Shown: positions 8,482 through 16,413 of the stretch, piece by piece | How positions within the stretch are numbered: position 1 is the stretch's first letter | Layout of the letters: each line of letters begins with the position of its first letter | NCBI GenBank assembly: GCA_030681475.1 | Contig: JAUXWT010000063.1 | Span: 1 to 40,669, forward strand | Reading direction: 5' to 3' | DNA: 40,669 nucleotides | From: Bacteroidales bacterium | GTDB lineage: Bacteria; Bacteroidota; Bacteroidia; Bacteroidales; FEN-979 | Notes under the pieces: generated by a model | Told to the model about the DNA's origin: nothing | Database searches by the model: none | The model's input: only the letters and a program-made list of their open reading frames with translations | Translations under genes and position numbers: made by a program

Positions 8482-8912
8482 AAAATAACAATAAAATAAA
8501 ACTGTTCATGGTCGATGATGATGCATTATTTTTAAAATCAATGGAAATTGAATTTCTCCTGCATGCAGATTTTGCGATTGAGACCTATGCGACAGGTGAA
8601 CTTTGCATGGCCAGTCTGTCGCACAGCCCGGATGTGATCATCCTGGATTATCGTTTGGACAGCATTGAAAAAGATGCGATGAACGGCATTGATACACTGG
8701 ATAAAATTAAAGCCTACAATCCTGATATTCCTGTTGTAATGTTATCTGCACAGGATAACATAGATGTTGCCATTAACTGCATGCATCACAGGGCATTTGA
8801 TTATGTCGTGAAAAGCGAAACCGCCTTCATCCGTTTGAAAAAGATCATCACGACCATTTTCCGCTACAAAAAAATGGAGAAGGAATTGAATTGGTATATG
8901 GAGAGGATGTAA
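8478..8912 (+). CDS. Single-domain response regulator
   Basis: A 144-residue receiver domain. KIKLFMVDDDALFL gives the acidic pocket, Asp57 in IILDYRLDS is the phosphorylation site, and Lys112 lies in DYVVKSE. There is no output domain, so it likely shuttles phosphate or binds a target protein. The ATG at 8478 is preferred to an upstream in-frame ATG at 8418 because the latter adds 20 residues overlapping the kinase and not found in receivers. The start overlaps the kinase stop by four bases. It is the last gene of the operon and ends 13 bases from the convergent outer-membrane gene. Confidence 0.9.
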   Translation: MKNNNKIKLFMVDDDALFLKSMEIEFLLHADFAIETYATGELCMASLSHSPDVIILDYRLDSIEKDAMNGIDTLDKIKAYNPDIPVVMLSAQDNIDVAINCMHHRAFDYVVKSETAFIRLKKIITTIFRYKKMEKELNWYMERM

Positions 8913-8925
8913 GGATAAGGACGGT

Positions 8926-10863
8926 TCAGTCTTGATGGTATTCTGCATCGATAGGCTTTACATTGAAATCAGGTATATTCAGATAAGAGGACTTATCAAC
9001 GTTAAAGAAAAACATGGGACTTCCCGGTGGACGATTTGGATAATAAACCACAGAAAAGACCATGGTCGGAAAAATTAGATTATCATTTTTAATAAGGAAA
9101 CCAGTTTTAATACTCGAATAAAACGGCTGAGTGAAGATCGGTTCCCTTTTTTGGGCAATAAGTCCGCCCTGGAATCGTGCCATGATGGCAAATTTAAATC
9201 CATAGAATTGCCAGGGAGTGAACATAATGGTCATTATTGATGCTGAAAAAGAGTGATCCCCTTCTGTGTTCCTGATATCATTTCCTTTCCATATATCAAA
9301 GATTGAGGTAAAGCTAACATGATCATTATTGTTTTTCAAATAATTAAAACCAAGCCTGTAATCCGCCCATAAATAAGTACGGAATTTATATTTTTTATTG
9401 GGGGCCATCAATAAAGTCGATAACCAGATACACCGAATATTCAGAAAAGCATCTTCAAATGAAGAATGATAGAAATAGCCACTCAGGGATACTCTTCCAT
9501 AAAAGTAACCGGCATTTCCCAGAAAATCTCCGGCTGAAATCGATATTCCGCTGAATAACCTGGAATAAAAGTCATTGAACTCAGGGCCGGTAGTCCCCTG
9601 CAAAAGATACCCGTATGGAACGTTTTCAGTCTTCCCGAACTCTGTCACATAATGTGTCAGATAATATCTATTGTTCGAAATTGCCACCCCGGTCAAAAGC
9701 CGCGATACATTATAGTACCTCTTATTGGAATCCGGTGTAATTCCAGGACGGGATGAAAAATATTGCGTATAAGCTGATCCCAGGATGACTAAACGGATTT
9801 TCTGTATCGAATTTTTAAGTAAAAATGCCCTCCCTGCCCACAAATAGCCGGTATTATAATTGGAAATGATTTTAAGTGAATCATTAATGATATTTGCATC
9901 CCGGAAATAATTAAATCCTGTTCCCCCTGCCCATTTGGTTGTATTGGAATAAAATTCCCTGTGAAGGAGTGAATAAAAGTTCTGATTCCCGTTATCATCA
10001 TGGAATGCCCCGATCGAGTAATCGAAAAAGAATCCGCCAATATTTTTAAAGACATAGGAAAGTCCATCCAATCTAAAAAAAGGCGTTCTCTTTTGTTCAA
10101 TTGACACCTGGGTCGAGAATAGATTTGTAAATCCAAGGAAATTTGCATCATATAACCTGATGACTGCCTTATTGATATTGATGGCGCCAAAACCAATACC
10201 AATTGACCAGACATCTTTTGTAATCACGATAATATCGACGGAGTCAGCAGAGGACTCAATAGGAGCAACTATGATATTGGCATCATCGAACGCATTGATT
10301 TGACGCAGAAGTTTTTCATTTTCCGAAAGTGACCGGGCATCAATAGCCTGACCCGTTTTAAAAAAAAGATTTTTCCTAATTACGGATCGTTTTGTTTCCA
10401 GATGGATATTATTAATGAATCTTGCTGCTCTGCTCTTTGTCCTGTTTACCGTATCCGTCATAGATGTACCGAGAGGATCAAGCGGATAAATGTGTATTTT
10501 CCGGATTATTTTTCCCTGGTATTTTTTGAAAAGTATTTCACTTTTTATTTGATGTACCGGAACCGGAACCCCGGCAGAACCCTGAGGAACAAACGTCATA
10601 TCATAAAGGGCCTGCGAGAATTTATTCCTGGCGAATTTATGATATATTGAATCATAAAAGACCTGGCTTTTCTTGATCCGATTCTTTTGCTTTCGTGAAA
10701 CAGAGATTGTATCTTTTTTCTGGCTGGGACCGGTCTGTGTATTTTTAATACTCTGGTGTCCTTGCGGATAGGATTCAAGGCCAGTGGAAATGAATAGAAG
10801 AATCATCAGAAATGCTGCTCCATATCCAAGCTTGCAGAATACCCGATTGCCGAATGTAGTCAT
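8926..10863 (-). CDS. BamA/TamA-like outer-membrane beta-barrel protein with POTRA-like domain
   Basis: A 645-residue protein. It has a hydrophobic N-terminal signal (about 12-28), then a region at about 115-205 that resembles one POTRA repeat (KIIRKIHIYPLDP through FDDANIIVAP). From about 215 to the end there are many alternating aromatic/glycine strands typical of an outer-membrane barrel. Members of the Omp85-like surface-antigen group insert or translocate proteins or lipids. This one is shorter than BamA and has fewer POTRA domains. The start ATG touches the stop of a small upstream gene (TAAATG), suggesting translational coupling. It is transcribed towards the kinase operon. Confidence 0.75.
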   Translation of the reverse strand: MTTFGNRVFCKLGYGAAFLMILLFISTGLESYPQGHQSIKNTQTGPSQKKDTISVSRKQKNRIKKSQVFYDSIYHKFARNKFSQALYDMTFVPQGSAGVPVPVHQIKSEILFKKYQGKIIRKIHIYPLDPLGTSMTDTVNRTKSRAARFINNIHLETKRSVIRKNLFFKTGQAIDARSLSENEKLLRQINAFDDANIIVAPIESSADSVDIIVITKDVWSIGIGFGAININKAVIRLYDANFLGFTNLFSTQVSIEQKRTPFFRLDGLSYVFKNIGGFFFDYSIGAFHDDNGNQNFYSLLHREFYSNTTKWAGGTGFNYFRDANIINDSLKIISNYNTGYLWAGRAFLLKNSIQKIRLVILGSAYTQYFSSRPGITPDSNKRYYNVSRLLTGVAISNNRYYLTHYVTEFGKTENVPYGYLLQGTTGPEFNDFYSRLFSGISISAGDFLGNAGYFYGRVSLSGYFYHSSFEDAFLNIRCIWLSTLLMAPNKKYKFRTYLWADYRLGFNYLKNNNDHVSFTSIFDIWKGNDIRNTEGDHSFSASIMTIMFTPWQFYGFKFAIMARFQGGLIAQKREPIFTQPFYSSIKTGFLIKNDNLIFPTMVFSVVYYPNRPPGSPMFFFNVDKSSYLNIPDFNVKPIDAEYHQD

Positions 10864-11066
10864 TTATTTCAGATTTAAAGAGTCGATGATGTCAACGATC
10901 TTCATATTCAACTTGTTCTCTACATCATTATAACCTGATGTTTCATGAAAATCTTTTTCTCTTCATCACCTGCCTGCTGGCCAGCCATGCTCGTGTTTTC
11001 TCCTTTTTTTTCATGTCCTTTAAATTTTGAAATAACAAAGTTAATCCCTCTTCCAAGAATATTCAT
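10864..11066 (-). pseudogene. Small gene with a one-base frameshift, upstream of the BamA-like gene
   Basis: Reading from an ATG at 11066 gives MNILGRGINFVISKFKGHEK and then KGENTSMAGQQAGDEEKK. A second frame then continues with DFHETSGYNDVENKLNMKIV to a stop at 10864, directly abutting the next gene's ATG. The span is 203 nt, one short of whole codons. The break falls in an A5 run near 10955, where a sixth A would restore about 67 codons. The two parts look like one small soluble protein. It could be a real frameshift or a homopolymer error. The function is unknown. Confidence 0.5.
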
Positions 11067-11083
11067 GTTAAAAATTTAAAGCT

Positions 11084-11362
11084 ATGAGATTATTACTGAT
11101 AATTGGGTTAGTCTTTGTGGTACTTTGGTTACTTGGATTTTTTGCGTTTCATTTAACCACACCAGTTCTCCATGCACTGATTATTATTGGTGTTATTCTG
11201 ATCATTGTAGATTTATTTAGGAGTCGCCGAAGCGATTGCACCGGCCTGAAGAAACAATCTGCCAATCCAAGTTGCGAATGGTCGACAAACGGATTGGGGT
11301 GGCGCGTCTTGATTTGCCTGATTCATTGCCAATGGGAAAAGGCAGTGACCCGCCGGATGTAA
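11084..11362 (+). CDS. DUF5670-like small membrane protein with an unusual C-terminal tail
   Basis: The first 50 residues (MRLLLIIGLVFVVLWLLGFF, then a second hydrophobic segment and the basic LFRSRR) match the layout of the DUF5670/lmo0937 peptide at 983. The remaining 42 residues (CTGLKKQSANPSCEWSTNG and on) have no counterpart in that family, whose members are about 50 residues. The tail probably arose by loss of the normal stop or by a small indel. Promoter copy 2 begins 20 bases after its stop, reading onward. The gene itself has no copy of the module. Confidence 0.5.
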   Translation: MRLLLIIGLVFVVLWLLGFFAFHLTTPVLHALIIIGVILIIVDLFRSRRSDCTGLKKQSANPSCEWSTNGLGWRVLICLIHCQWEKAVTRRM

Positions 11363-11381
11363 AAGTGTGATGCGATGGAAA

Positions 11382-11449
11382 ATGTGTGAATGATGTAACA
11401 TAATTTCAGAAATATGTAACGTTGTTGGCTTTAACTAAACTTAATTTTG
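11382..11449 (+). promoter_or_regulatory. Stress-box promoter module, copy 2
   Basis: ATGTGTGAATGATGTAAC begins at 11382, TATGTAAC completes the second half-site, and the -7 box TAATTTTG lies at 11442-11449. It points into a strip of damaged genes (11470-12371), so it may be an intact promoter whose target has decayed. Confidence 0.8.
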
Positions 11450-11469
11450 TTATACAGTTAATAACGAAT

Positions 11470-11653
11470 ATGAATAAAGGTAACTGAAGGTTCTCCGGAA
11501 TATAAATTGTCTCTTGATGCCAAAATGTCCACGCTGCTGCCTAACCCTCTGGGCGATGCAAGAGACTGGGGTAAATATCCGACTGAATTGAAACGGGTGA
11601 TTGAAGCATTTGTAGCTTGTTTGCGCGGTGTTTACGAGACTATTGTGGAATAA
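11470..11653 (+). pseudogene. Short gene broken by one extra A near its start
   Basis: An ATG at 11470, 20 bases after the -7 box of promoter copy 2, reads MNKGN and stops. Removing one A from the AAA at 11476-11478 joins it to an open frame VTEGSPEYKLSLDAKM, then STLLPNPLGDARDWGKYPTE and LKRVIEAFVACLRGVYETIV, ending at TAA 11651-11653. The result is a compact protein of about 60 residues with no recognised family. Its position at the promoter argues that it was a genuine target gene. A homopolymer sequencing error is possible. Confidence 0.5.
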
Positions 11654-11698
11654 CGCGATGCGCCGCCTTATGGAAATCTAAAACAATAAATAAAAAAT

Positions 11699-11916
11699 AT
11701 GAAACCATTTGATAAACTTTCTTCTGAGGAAAATAAGGAGCTTCTTAAATTTCCGGCTTTTATTTCCCTGCTTGCTGCAAATAATGATGGAACCCTGGAT
11801 GATGTTCAAAAAAAGTCAGCAATAAAATCGCGCATACCAAAACCTTCTCCTGTGATCCGCTGCTTGATGAATTTTACAGGGAGGCAGATAAAGTCTTTGA
11901 AAGTAATCTAGAATAA
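11699..11916 (+). pseudogene. Frameshifted start of a conserved hypothetical gene
   Basis: It begins well: MKPFDKLSSEENKELLKFPA, then FISLLAANNDGTLDDVQKKS. After about residue 42 the frame is lost. A different frame then carries NKIAHTKTFSCDPLLDEFYR and EADKVFESNLE before stopping at 11914-11916. The two parts read as one acidic soluble protein; the family is typical of Bacteroidota and should continue well beyond this stop. The gene therefore has both an internal frameshift (near 11820) and a missing C-terminus. It is probably dead. Confidence 0.6.
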
Positions 11917-11997
11917 ATCAATAACTTGAAAAACAAGAAAAAATATTGCACGAACTCTTAATAGAGTTGGTTAAGTTGTAAAAGGAAATAATACCTT

Positions 11998-12150
11998 GTG
12001 GAATTATCTGAGAAGATGCTCGTGGATGCAGGTTTTGTCATTGTTAGGAGTGAAAAAGCAGCATACTTGATCATCGATCCTAAAGTAATACAAAATCCAT
12101 ACCTGGGAAGTAAAATGCCAACTTGTGGTGAAGTCAAAGAAGAATTATAA
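11998..12150 (+). pseudogene. Remnant of the C-terminus of a metal-efflux periplasmic protein (CusB/DUF3347-like)
   Basis: An open stretch without a good start reads KMLVDAGFVIVRSEKAAYLI and then NPYLGSKMPTCGEVKEEL, ending at TAA 12148. The NPY-G-KM--CG ending is typical of the C-terminus of Bacteroidota CusB-like or DUF3347 proteins involved in copper/silver efflux. Everything upstream of this end is gone. The next remnant, from a heavy-metal ATPase, is in the same frame immediately after the stop, so both are scraps of one former metal-resistance cluster. Confidence 0.5.
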
Positions 12151-12371
12151 TTCAATATACAAATATGGAACAAAATTTTTGCATTGCCCCTGGCCGCCGG
12201 CGTGCTTTATGCCTGGCACATACTGCCACGCCTGCCATTGGTGCAGCATTGATGTCCGTCAGCACGATAATCGTGGCTGTCAACGCAAGTATGTTGCGAC
12301 TGAAAGACGGGCCTAAACCGGATTCCAAAGCGAACGGTTGCAGGAGTTTTCGAATAACAATCGGAATTTGA
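12151..12371 (+). pseudogene. Remnant of the C-terminus of a heavy-metal P-type ATPase
   Basis: Two overlapping frames share the homology. One reads IWNKIFALPLAAGVLYAW (about 12163-12216). A second, from 12165, reads PAIGAALMSVSTIIVAVNAS and MLRLKDG. Together they form the last two membrane helices of a CopA-like ATPase, with a frameshift between them near 12220. The ATP-binding, phosphorylation and CPC regions are absent. It is non-functional. It lies just upstream of promoter copy 3. Confidence 0.65.
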
Positions 12372-12417
12372 CGACCAAAATCAAAAAGTAATATTATCAA
12401 TTAAAAAACATCTGGGA

Positions 12418-12485
12418 ATGTGTGAATGATGTAACTCTTTTAAAGAATTATATAACGCGTTCTCCCGTTTTTTTAAAGACTTTTG
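12418..12485 (+). promoter_or_regulatory. Stress-box promoter module, copy 3
   Basis: ATGTGTGAATGATGTAAC starts at 12418, ATATAAC forms the second half-site and GACTTTTG the -7 box (12478-12485). The predicted transcript start is near 12492. This rules out the long in-frame extension of the OmpA gene to 12422 and supports the ATG at 12515. Confidence 0.85.
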
Positions 12486-12514
12486 TGTATAATAACCAAT
12501 TAAAAAAACAGACC

Positions 12515-13975
12515 ATGAAAAAACTTGTACTATTATGTATCTGCTTGGCATTTACATTAATCACCAGAGCACAAACAGAGGATAAAAAATGGAACATCGG
12601 TTTGCACGGAGGAATAACCCAGTACGCCGGTGATCTGGGGAGTGATTTCTATAAATTCGACCAGGCATGGTATGGCTTTGGCGGTTTGTCAGTATCAAGA
12701 TATATCGTTAATCATTTCGATATAAATCTGATGATTACCAAAGGAACGGTTGGCTATACCCGCACCGGCTCCTATTTTAACAGCGGTTTTACCTTTGCGT
12801 TCCTCAATTTCAAGTTTAATCTGTTAAATTCCCGAAATGCTGTAAATCCTTTTGTATTTGTCGGTGGCGGCATCATGGTGTTTGATAAGGACCTGGAAAT
12901 TAATCCTCATAAACTGGATTGGGCAGCCCCTTCATTCGGGGGTGGAATAAACTTCAGATTAAGTAAATCCCTTAATCTGAATTTACAGGAGACCTTTATT
13001 TATTCAACATCAGATAAAAGAGATGGAAATGACGTTTTAACAAAAGAAAACGACTTTTACCTCCTTCACACAGTCGGTATCACTTTTAATTTCGGCAAGA
13101 AAAAAGATGCTGATAATGACGGTGTGTCCGATCGTAACGACAAATGTCCCAATACTCCTGTCAATGTCGCCGTTGATAAAGATGGATGTCCGTTTGATGG
13201 TGATAAAGACGGAGTAGCTGATTATCTGGATGCATGCCCTGATATTGCAGGCATCATATTATTAAATGGCTGCCCGGATAAAGATGGTGATGGTATTACT
13301 GATAAAGATGACCGTTGTCCTGATGCAGTCGGTCCTTTGAGCCTGAAAGGTTGTCCTGATACGGATGGTGATGGAGTCCCTGACATAGATGATCTGTGTC
13401 CAGATACACAGGCAGGATATAAGGTGAATTCAACCGGATGCCCGATGGATAATGATAATGACGGACTAATTAATGAAAATGACCGTTGCCCGGATGCCGC
13501 CGGTCCGGAAAGCCTGAAAGGTTGTCCTGATACGGATGGCGATGGTGTGGCTGATATTGATGATCGTTGCCCGGCTGTAGTGGGAACCATTGCCAATAAA
13601 GGTTGTCCGGAAATCGCAAAAGAAGATCTGGTAAAAATTACGAATATAGCGAGTAAAATTTTCTTCGAATTCGATAGCGACAAACTAAAAGTCGCATCTC
13701 TGGCACAATTAGACGAACTGGTGGTCATACTCAAAAAATATGAAACAGCGAACTTAACCATTGAAGGACATGCTGACAGCAAGGGCTCGGATGATTACAA
13801 TCTTACCTTATCTCAACAGCGTACCGATGCTGTAAAAACCTATTTAATGGGCAAAGGCATCATGGAATCGCGGTTGACAGCCATTGGATTTGGCGAAACC
13901 AGACCCATTGCCGACAACAATACTGATGCTGGTCGTGCGAAAAACCGCAGGGTTGAATTAAAAACATCGTATTAA
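12515..13975 (+). CDS. OmpA-family outer-membrane protein with thrombospondin type-3 repeats
   Basis: A 486-residue protein. A signal peptide (MKKLVLLCICLAFTLITRAQ) precedes an eight-strand-like beta barrel (about 25-195). A calcium-binding stalk of DxDxDGxxD repeats (about 200-365, each with a paired Cys-Pro) follows, and then an OmpA peptidoglycan-binding domain (about 375-486) with FEFDSDKL, IEGHADSKGSDDYN and NRRVELK. It tethers the outer membrane to peptidoglycan. A longer in-frame start exists but would begin inside the promoter, so the ATG just before the signal peptide is used. It is a single-gene unit under promoter copy 3. Confidence 0.93.
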   Translation: MKKLVLLCICLAFTLITRAQTEDKKWNIGLHGGITQYAGDLGSDFYKFDQAWYGFGGLSVSRYIVNHFDINLMITKGTVGYTRTGSYFNSGFTFAFLNFKFNLLNSRNAVNPFVFVGGGIMVFDKDLEINPHKLDWAAPSFGGGINFRLSKSLNLNLQETFIYSTSDKRDGNDVLTKENDFYLLHTVGITFNFGKKKDADNDGVSDRNDKCPNTPVNVAVDKDGCPFDGDKDGVADYLDACPDIAGIILLNGCPDKDGDGITDKDDRCPDAVGPLSLKGCPDTDGDGVPDIDDLCPDTQAGYKVNSTGCPMDNDNDGLINENDRCPDAAGPESLKGCPDTDGDGVADIDDRCPAVVGTIANKGCPEIAKEDLVKITNIASKIFFEFDSDKLKVASLAQLDELVVILKKYETANLTIEGHADSKGSDDYNLTLSQQRTDAVKTYLMGKGIMESRLTAIGFGETRPIADNNTDAGRAKNRRVELKTSY

Positions 13976-14064
13976 TTGCGATTTTTCAGGTTTCAACCCT
14001 TGATTCACATTATTAATAAATATAAAAAAAAATTGATTGATCACAATTATACCAGAAACAAAAT

Positions 14065-14150
14065 TTAACCACAAAGTCGCACTAAGTACACACAAAGGCG
14101 CCGAAGAGGTTTCCCTTGCCATCATACGCTTAGTGCGACTTAGTGGTTAA
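14065..14150. repeat. Inverted repeat with 22-nt arms (TTAACCACAAAGTCGC type)
   Basis: The arms at 14065-14086 and 14129-14150 are reverse complements with one mismatch, around a 42-nt loop. The element fills most of the gap (13976-14236) between the OmpA and SDR genes. It resembles the CTCTGTG palindrome at 140-231 in style but not in sequence. It could form a long hairpin in RNA and help to separate the two units. No gene is seen in the gap. Confidence 0.7.
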
Positions 14151-14236
14151 ACAACTAAAATACAACTTATTACAATTTAAAAGAGGTTAAAAATTAATTC
14201 GCTGGTATAATAGAGCTCAATCATTTAAAAAAAATC

Positions 14237-14995
14237 ATGAAAAGAATAGAAAATAAAGTTGTTATTGTCACAGGTGGGGCACTGGGTATCGGTCGTGAAA
14301 CGTGCCTTTTGTTAGCAAAAGAAGGTGCGAAAGTCGCCGTAACTGATGTTCTGGACAAGGAAGGCCGGGAATTAGTTGAAGAAATTACACAATCAGGTGG
14401 AGTAGCCAAATTCTGGCATCTCGATGTAGCAAACGAAAAAGAAGTTGAAAATGTCTATGCCGAAGTAGTCAAAAAATTTGGGAAACTTCACGCAACCGTA
14501 AATAATGCAGGAATTGCAGGCGCTGACAAGCCAACTCATGAATTAACTGAAACAGAATGGGATGCTGTTATGAATGTGAACGTAAAAGGAGTCTTCTTCT
14601 GTACCAAACATGCAATTCCTCACATGCAAAAATCAGGCAGCGGAAGCATCATAAACCTCTCATCAATTTATGGGTTAGTCGGAGCAGGAGATATACCACC
14701 TTATCATGCTTCAAAAGGAGCCGTCAGATTAATGTCTAAAAATGATGCATTGATCTATGCCAAAGATAATATAAGAGTGAACTCTGTTCATCCGGGCTTT
14801 ATCTGGACACCCCTGGTTGAAGAATTAGGTAAAAAAGATCCGGGATTCAGAAAGCATCTTGATAGTCTGCATCCGTTAGGACATGTCGGCGAATCACTGG
14901 ATATTGCTTATGGAATACTTTATCTTGTATCTGACGAATCAAAATTTGTTACAGGAAGTGAATTAGTTATTGATGGCGGTTATACCTGTAAATAA
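14237..14995 (+). CDS. SDR-family NAD(P)-dependent oxidoreductase
   Basis: A 252-residue classical short-chain dehydrogenase. The cofactor motif TGGALGIG is at 12-19, NNAG at about 89-92, the catalytic Ser in NLSSIYGL, and Tyr156/Lys160 in YHASK. An Asp after the second strand (VTDVLD) favours NAD over NADP. The substrate cannot be told; relatives are often called glucose or cyclopentanol dehydrogenases. It is the first gene of an operon (14237-20177) with PPK2, a membrane protein, a baeRF3-like protein and a Ca-type ATPase. That operon has no copy of the stress-box promoter. Confidence 0.9.
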   Translation: MKRIENKVVIVTGGALGIGRETCLLLAKEGAKVAVTDVLDKEGRELVEEITQSGGVAKFWHLDVANEKEVENVYAEVVKKFGKLHATVNNAGIAGADKPTHELTETEWDAVMNVNVKGVFFCTKHAIPHMQKSGSGSIINLSSIYGLVGAGDIPPYHASKGAVRLMSKNDALIYAKDNIRVNSVHPGFIWTPLVEELGKKDPGFRKHLDSLHPLGHVGESLDIAYGILYLVSDESKFVTGSELVIDGGYTCK

Positions 14996-15017
14996 TGAGT
15001 CTGTTCAGACCAATCGG

Positions 15018-15886
15018 ATGAAAATGAAAATCGATTTAAAGGATTTCCGGGTCCGGCCCGGAGAAAAGGTCAGTCTCAAAGAGTGGCCAACAACCATAAA
15101 ACCTTTTTACAATTCGAAAAAAAAGTATAAAAAACATTTGGAAGAACACGTCGAGGAATTGAGCTCATTACAACGCCTTCACTATGCTTCCAGCCGCTAT
15201 GCGTTGCTCCTGATTTTTCAGGGTATGGATGCGGCAGGCAAAGATGGCACTGTCCGGCACGTAATGTCCGGAGTCAATCCGCAAGGGTGTGAGGTTTTCA
15301 GTTTTAAGGAGCCAAGTGCAGAAGAATTGGAACACGATTTTCTCTGGCGAACGACTCGCCGACTTCCTGAACGCGGGCGGATCGGCATCTTCAATCGTTC
15401 CTACTATGAGGAGGTCCTCGTCGTTCACGTACATCCGAAGATTCTTCGCGGCCAGGGACTTCCGAAAGAGCTGCTCGATAAGAAGACCATTTGGGAGGAT
15501 CGGTATCGTTCCATTATTGACCTGGAGGAACATCTCCACCGCAATGCACCCGGATCATGAAGATTTTTCTTAACCTGTCGAAAAAGGAACAGCGGAAACG
15601 ATTTCTTGAACGTATCGATGACCCGGAAAAGAACTGGAAATTCGGGTCCTCAGATATTCACGAAAGAAAATACTGGAAACATTATATGAAAGCATATGAG
15701 GATTGCCTGAGTGCGACAAGCACCCGTCATGCGCACTGGTACGTCGTTCCTGCCGACGACAAAGAGAACGCCAGGTTGATTGTCTCCCAAATTGTGCTGG
15801 ATGCACTTAATGATCTCAAGATGAAATACCCTGAAACTACCGCGAAACGCCGGAAGGAATTGAATGCTATCCGCAAACAGCTATGA
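15018..15886 (+). pseudogene. ppk2: Polyphosphate kinase 2 family protein, split by a one-base deletion
   Basis: The first frame (15018-15560) carries the PPK2 core: [19 protein letters not shown] (Walker A), FSFKEPS, HDFLWR and [19 protein letters not shown]. It ends with HLHRNAPGS and a stop. The second frame (15557-15886) continues exactly where PPK2 should: [28 protein letters not shown], and a normal C-terminus. Restoring one G near 15543 (aat-ggc-acc) joins them into about 289 residues, the normal length. PPK2 phosphorylates nucleotides from polyphosphate or the reverse. Both halves are well conserved, so the break is recent or a sequencing error. The start is set at 15018, just after the SDR stop. 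Confidence 0.85.
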
Positions 15887-15918
15887 AAGACTGACAATGA
15901 CCAATAAACAAATAGAAA

Positions 15919-16347
15919 ATGAAAACAGACTCAAACTCAGCAACTCCAAAAGGTTCAAAAAGTTCAGGAATAAAACGAAAGATTAAAAAAGTAGTTTTTT
16001 TGTTCCTTACACTGATTTTTATTATGGCAGGTATTTTTATCTATTGGAAGTATTTTTATACCTATAGTGAGGGCTATCGTGCCGGATTATTGCAGAAATT
16101 CTCTCACAAAGGCAATATTTTCAAAACCTATGAAGGCGAAATGATATTAAGCAGTGTTACCAGTAATACAAATGTTGCTCTTGCCTCAGAAAAATTCTAT
16201 TTTTCGGTTTCCGAAGAAAACCTGGCACAACACCTTGATACTATTCAGGGACAAATGGTGATTGTGCATTATATGCAAAAAAATGGCACGTTATTCTGGC
16301 GCGGTGAATCGGAATATTTGGTTGACAGCGTAAAACGTATAAGATAG
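15919..16347 (+). CDS. Single-pass membrane protein of unknown function
   Basis: A 142-residue protein: a basic, serine-rich N-terminus (1-28), one membrane helix (about 29-46), then a soluble domain beginning YSEGYRAGLLQKFSHKGNIF and KTYEGEM and ending with an aromatic strand. The YSEG-RAG-LQKFS-KG-IFKTYEG pattern recurs in a small Bacteroidota family whose function I do not know. It lies 33 bases after the PPK2 gene and 66 bases before the baeRF3-like gene, in one operon. The soluble part probably faces the periplasm, from the positive-inside rule. Confidence 0.75.
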   Translation: MKTDSNSATPKGSKSSGIKRKIKKVVFLFLTLIFIMAGIFIYWKYFYTYSEGYRAGLLQKFSHKGNIFKTYEGEMILSSVTSNTNVALASEKFYFSVSEENLAQHLDTIQGQMVIVHYMQKNGTLFWRGESEYLVDSVKRIR

Positions 16348-16413
16348 TTTTCCTGATGAAATAGTTGTCCTCTTCATCATTCCAGTCAAAAACCACAATT
16401 AAATATAAATAAA

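Noticed and set aside
11084-11362. The 92-residue length of the DUF5670-like protein as a new fusion domain
   Set aside because: The tail is polar, unstructured and different from any domain; loss of the normal stop explains it better.
12422-12514. Longer start for the OmpA gene at 12422
   Set aside because: It begins inside the promoter module, before the predicted transcription start, and puts 31 residues ahead of a clear signal peptide.
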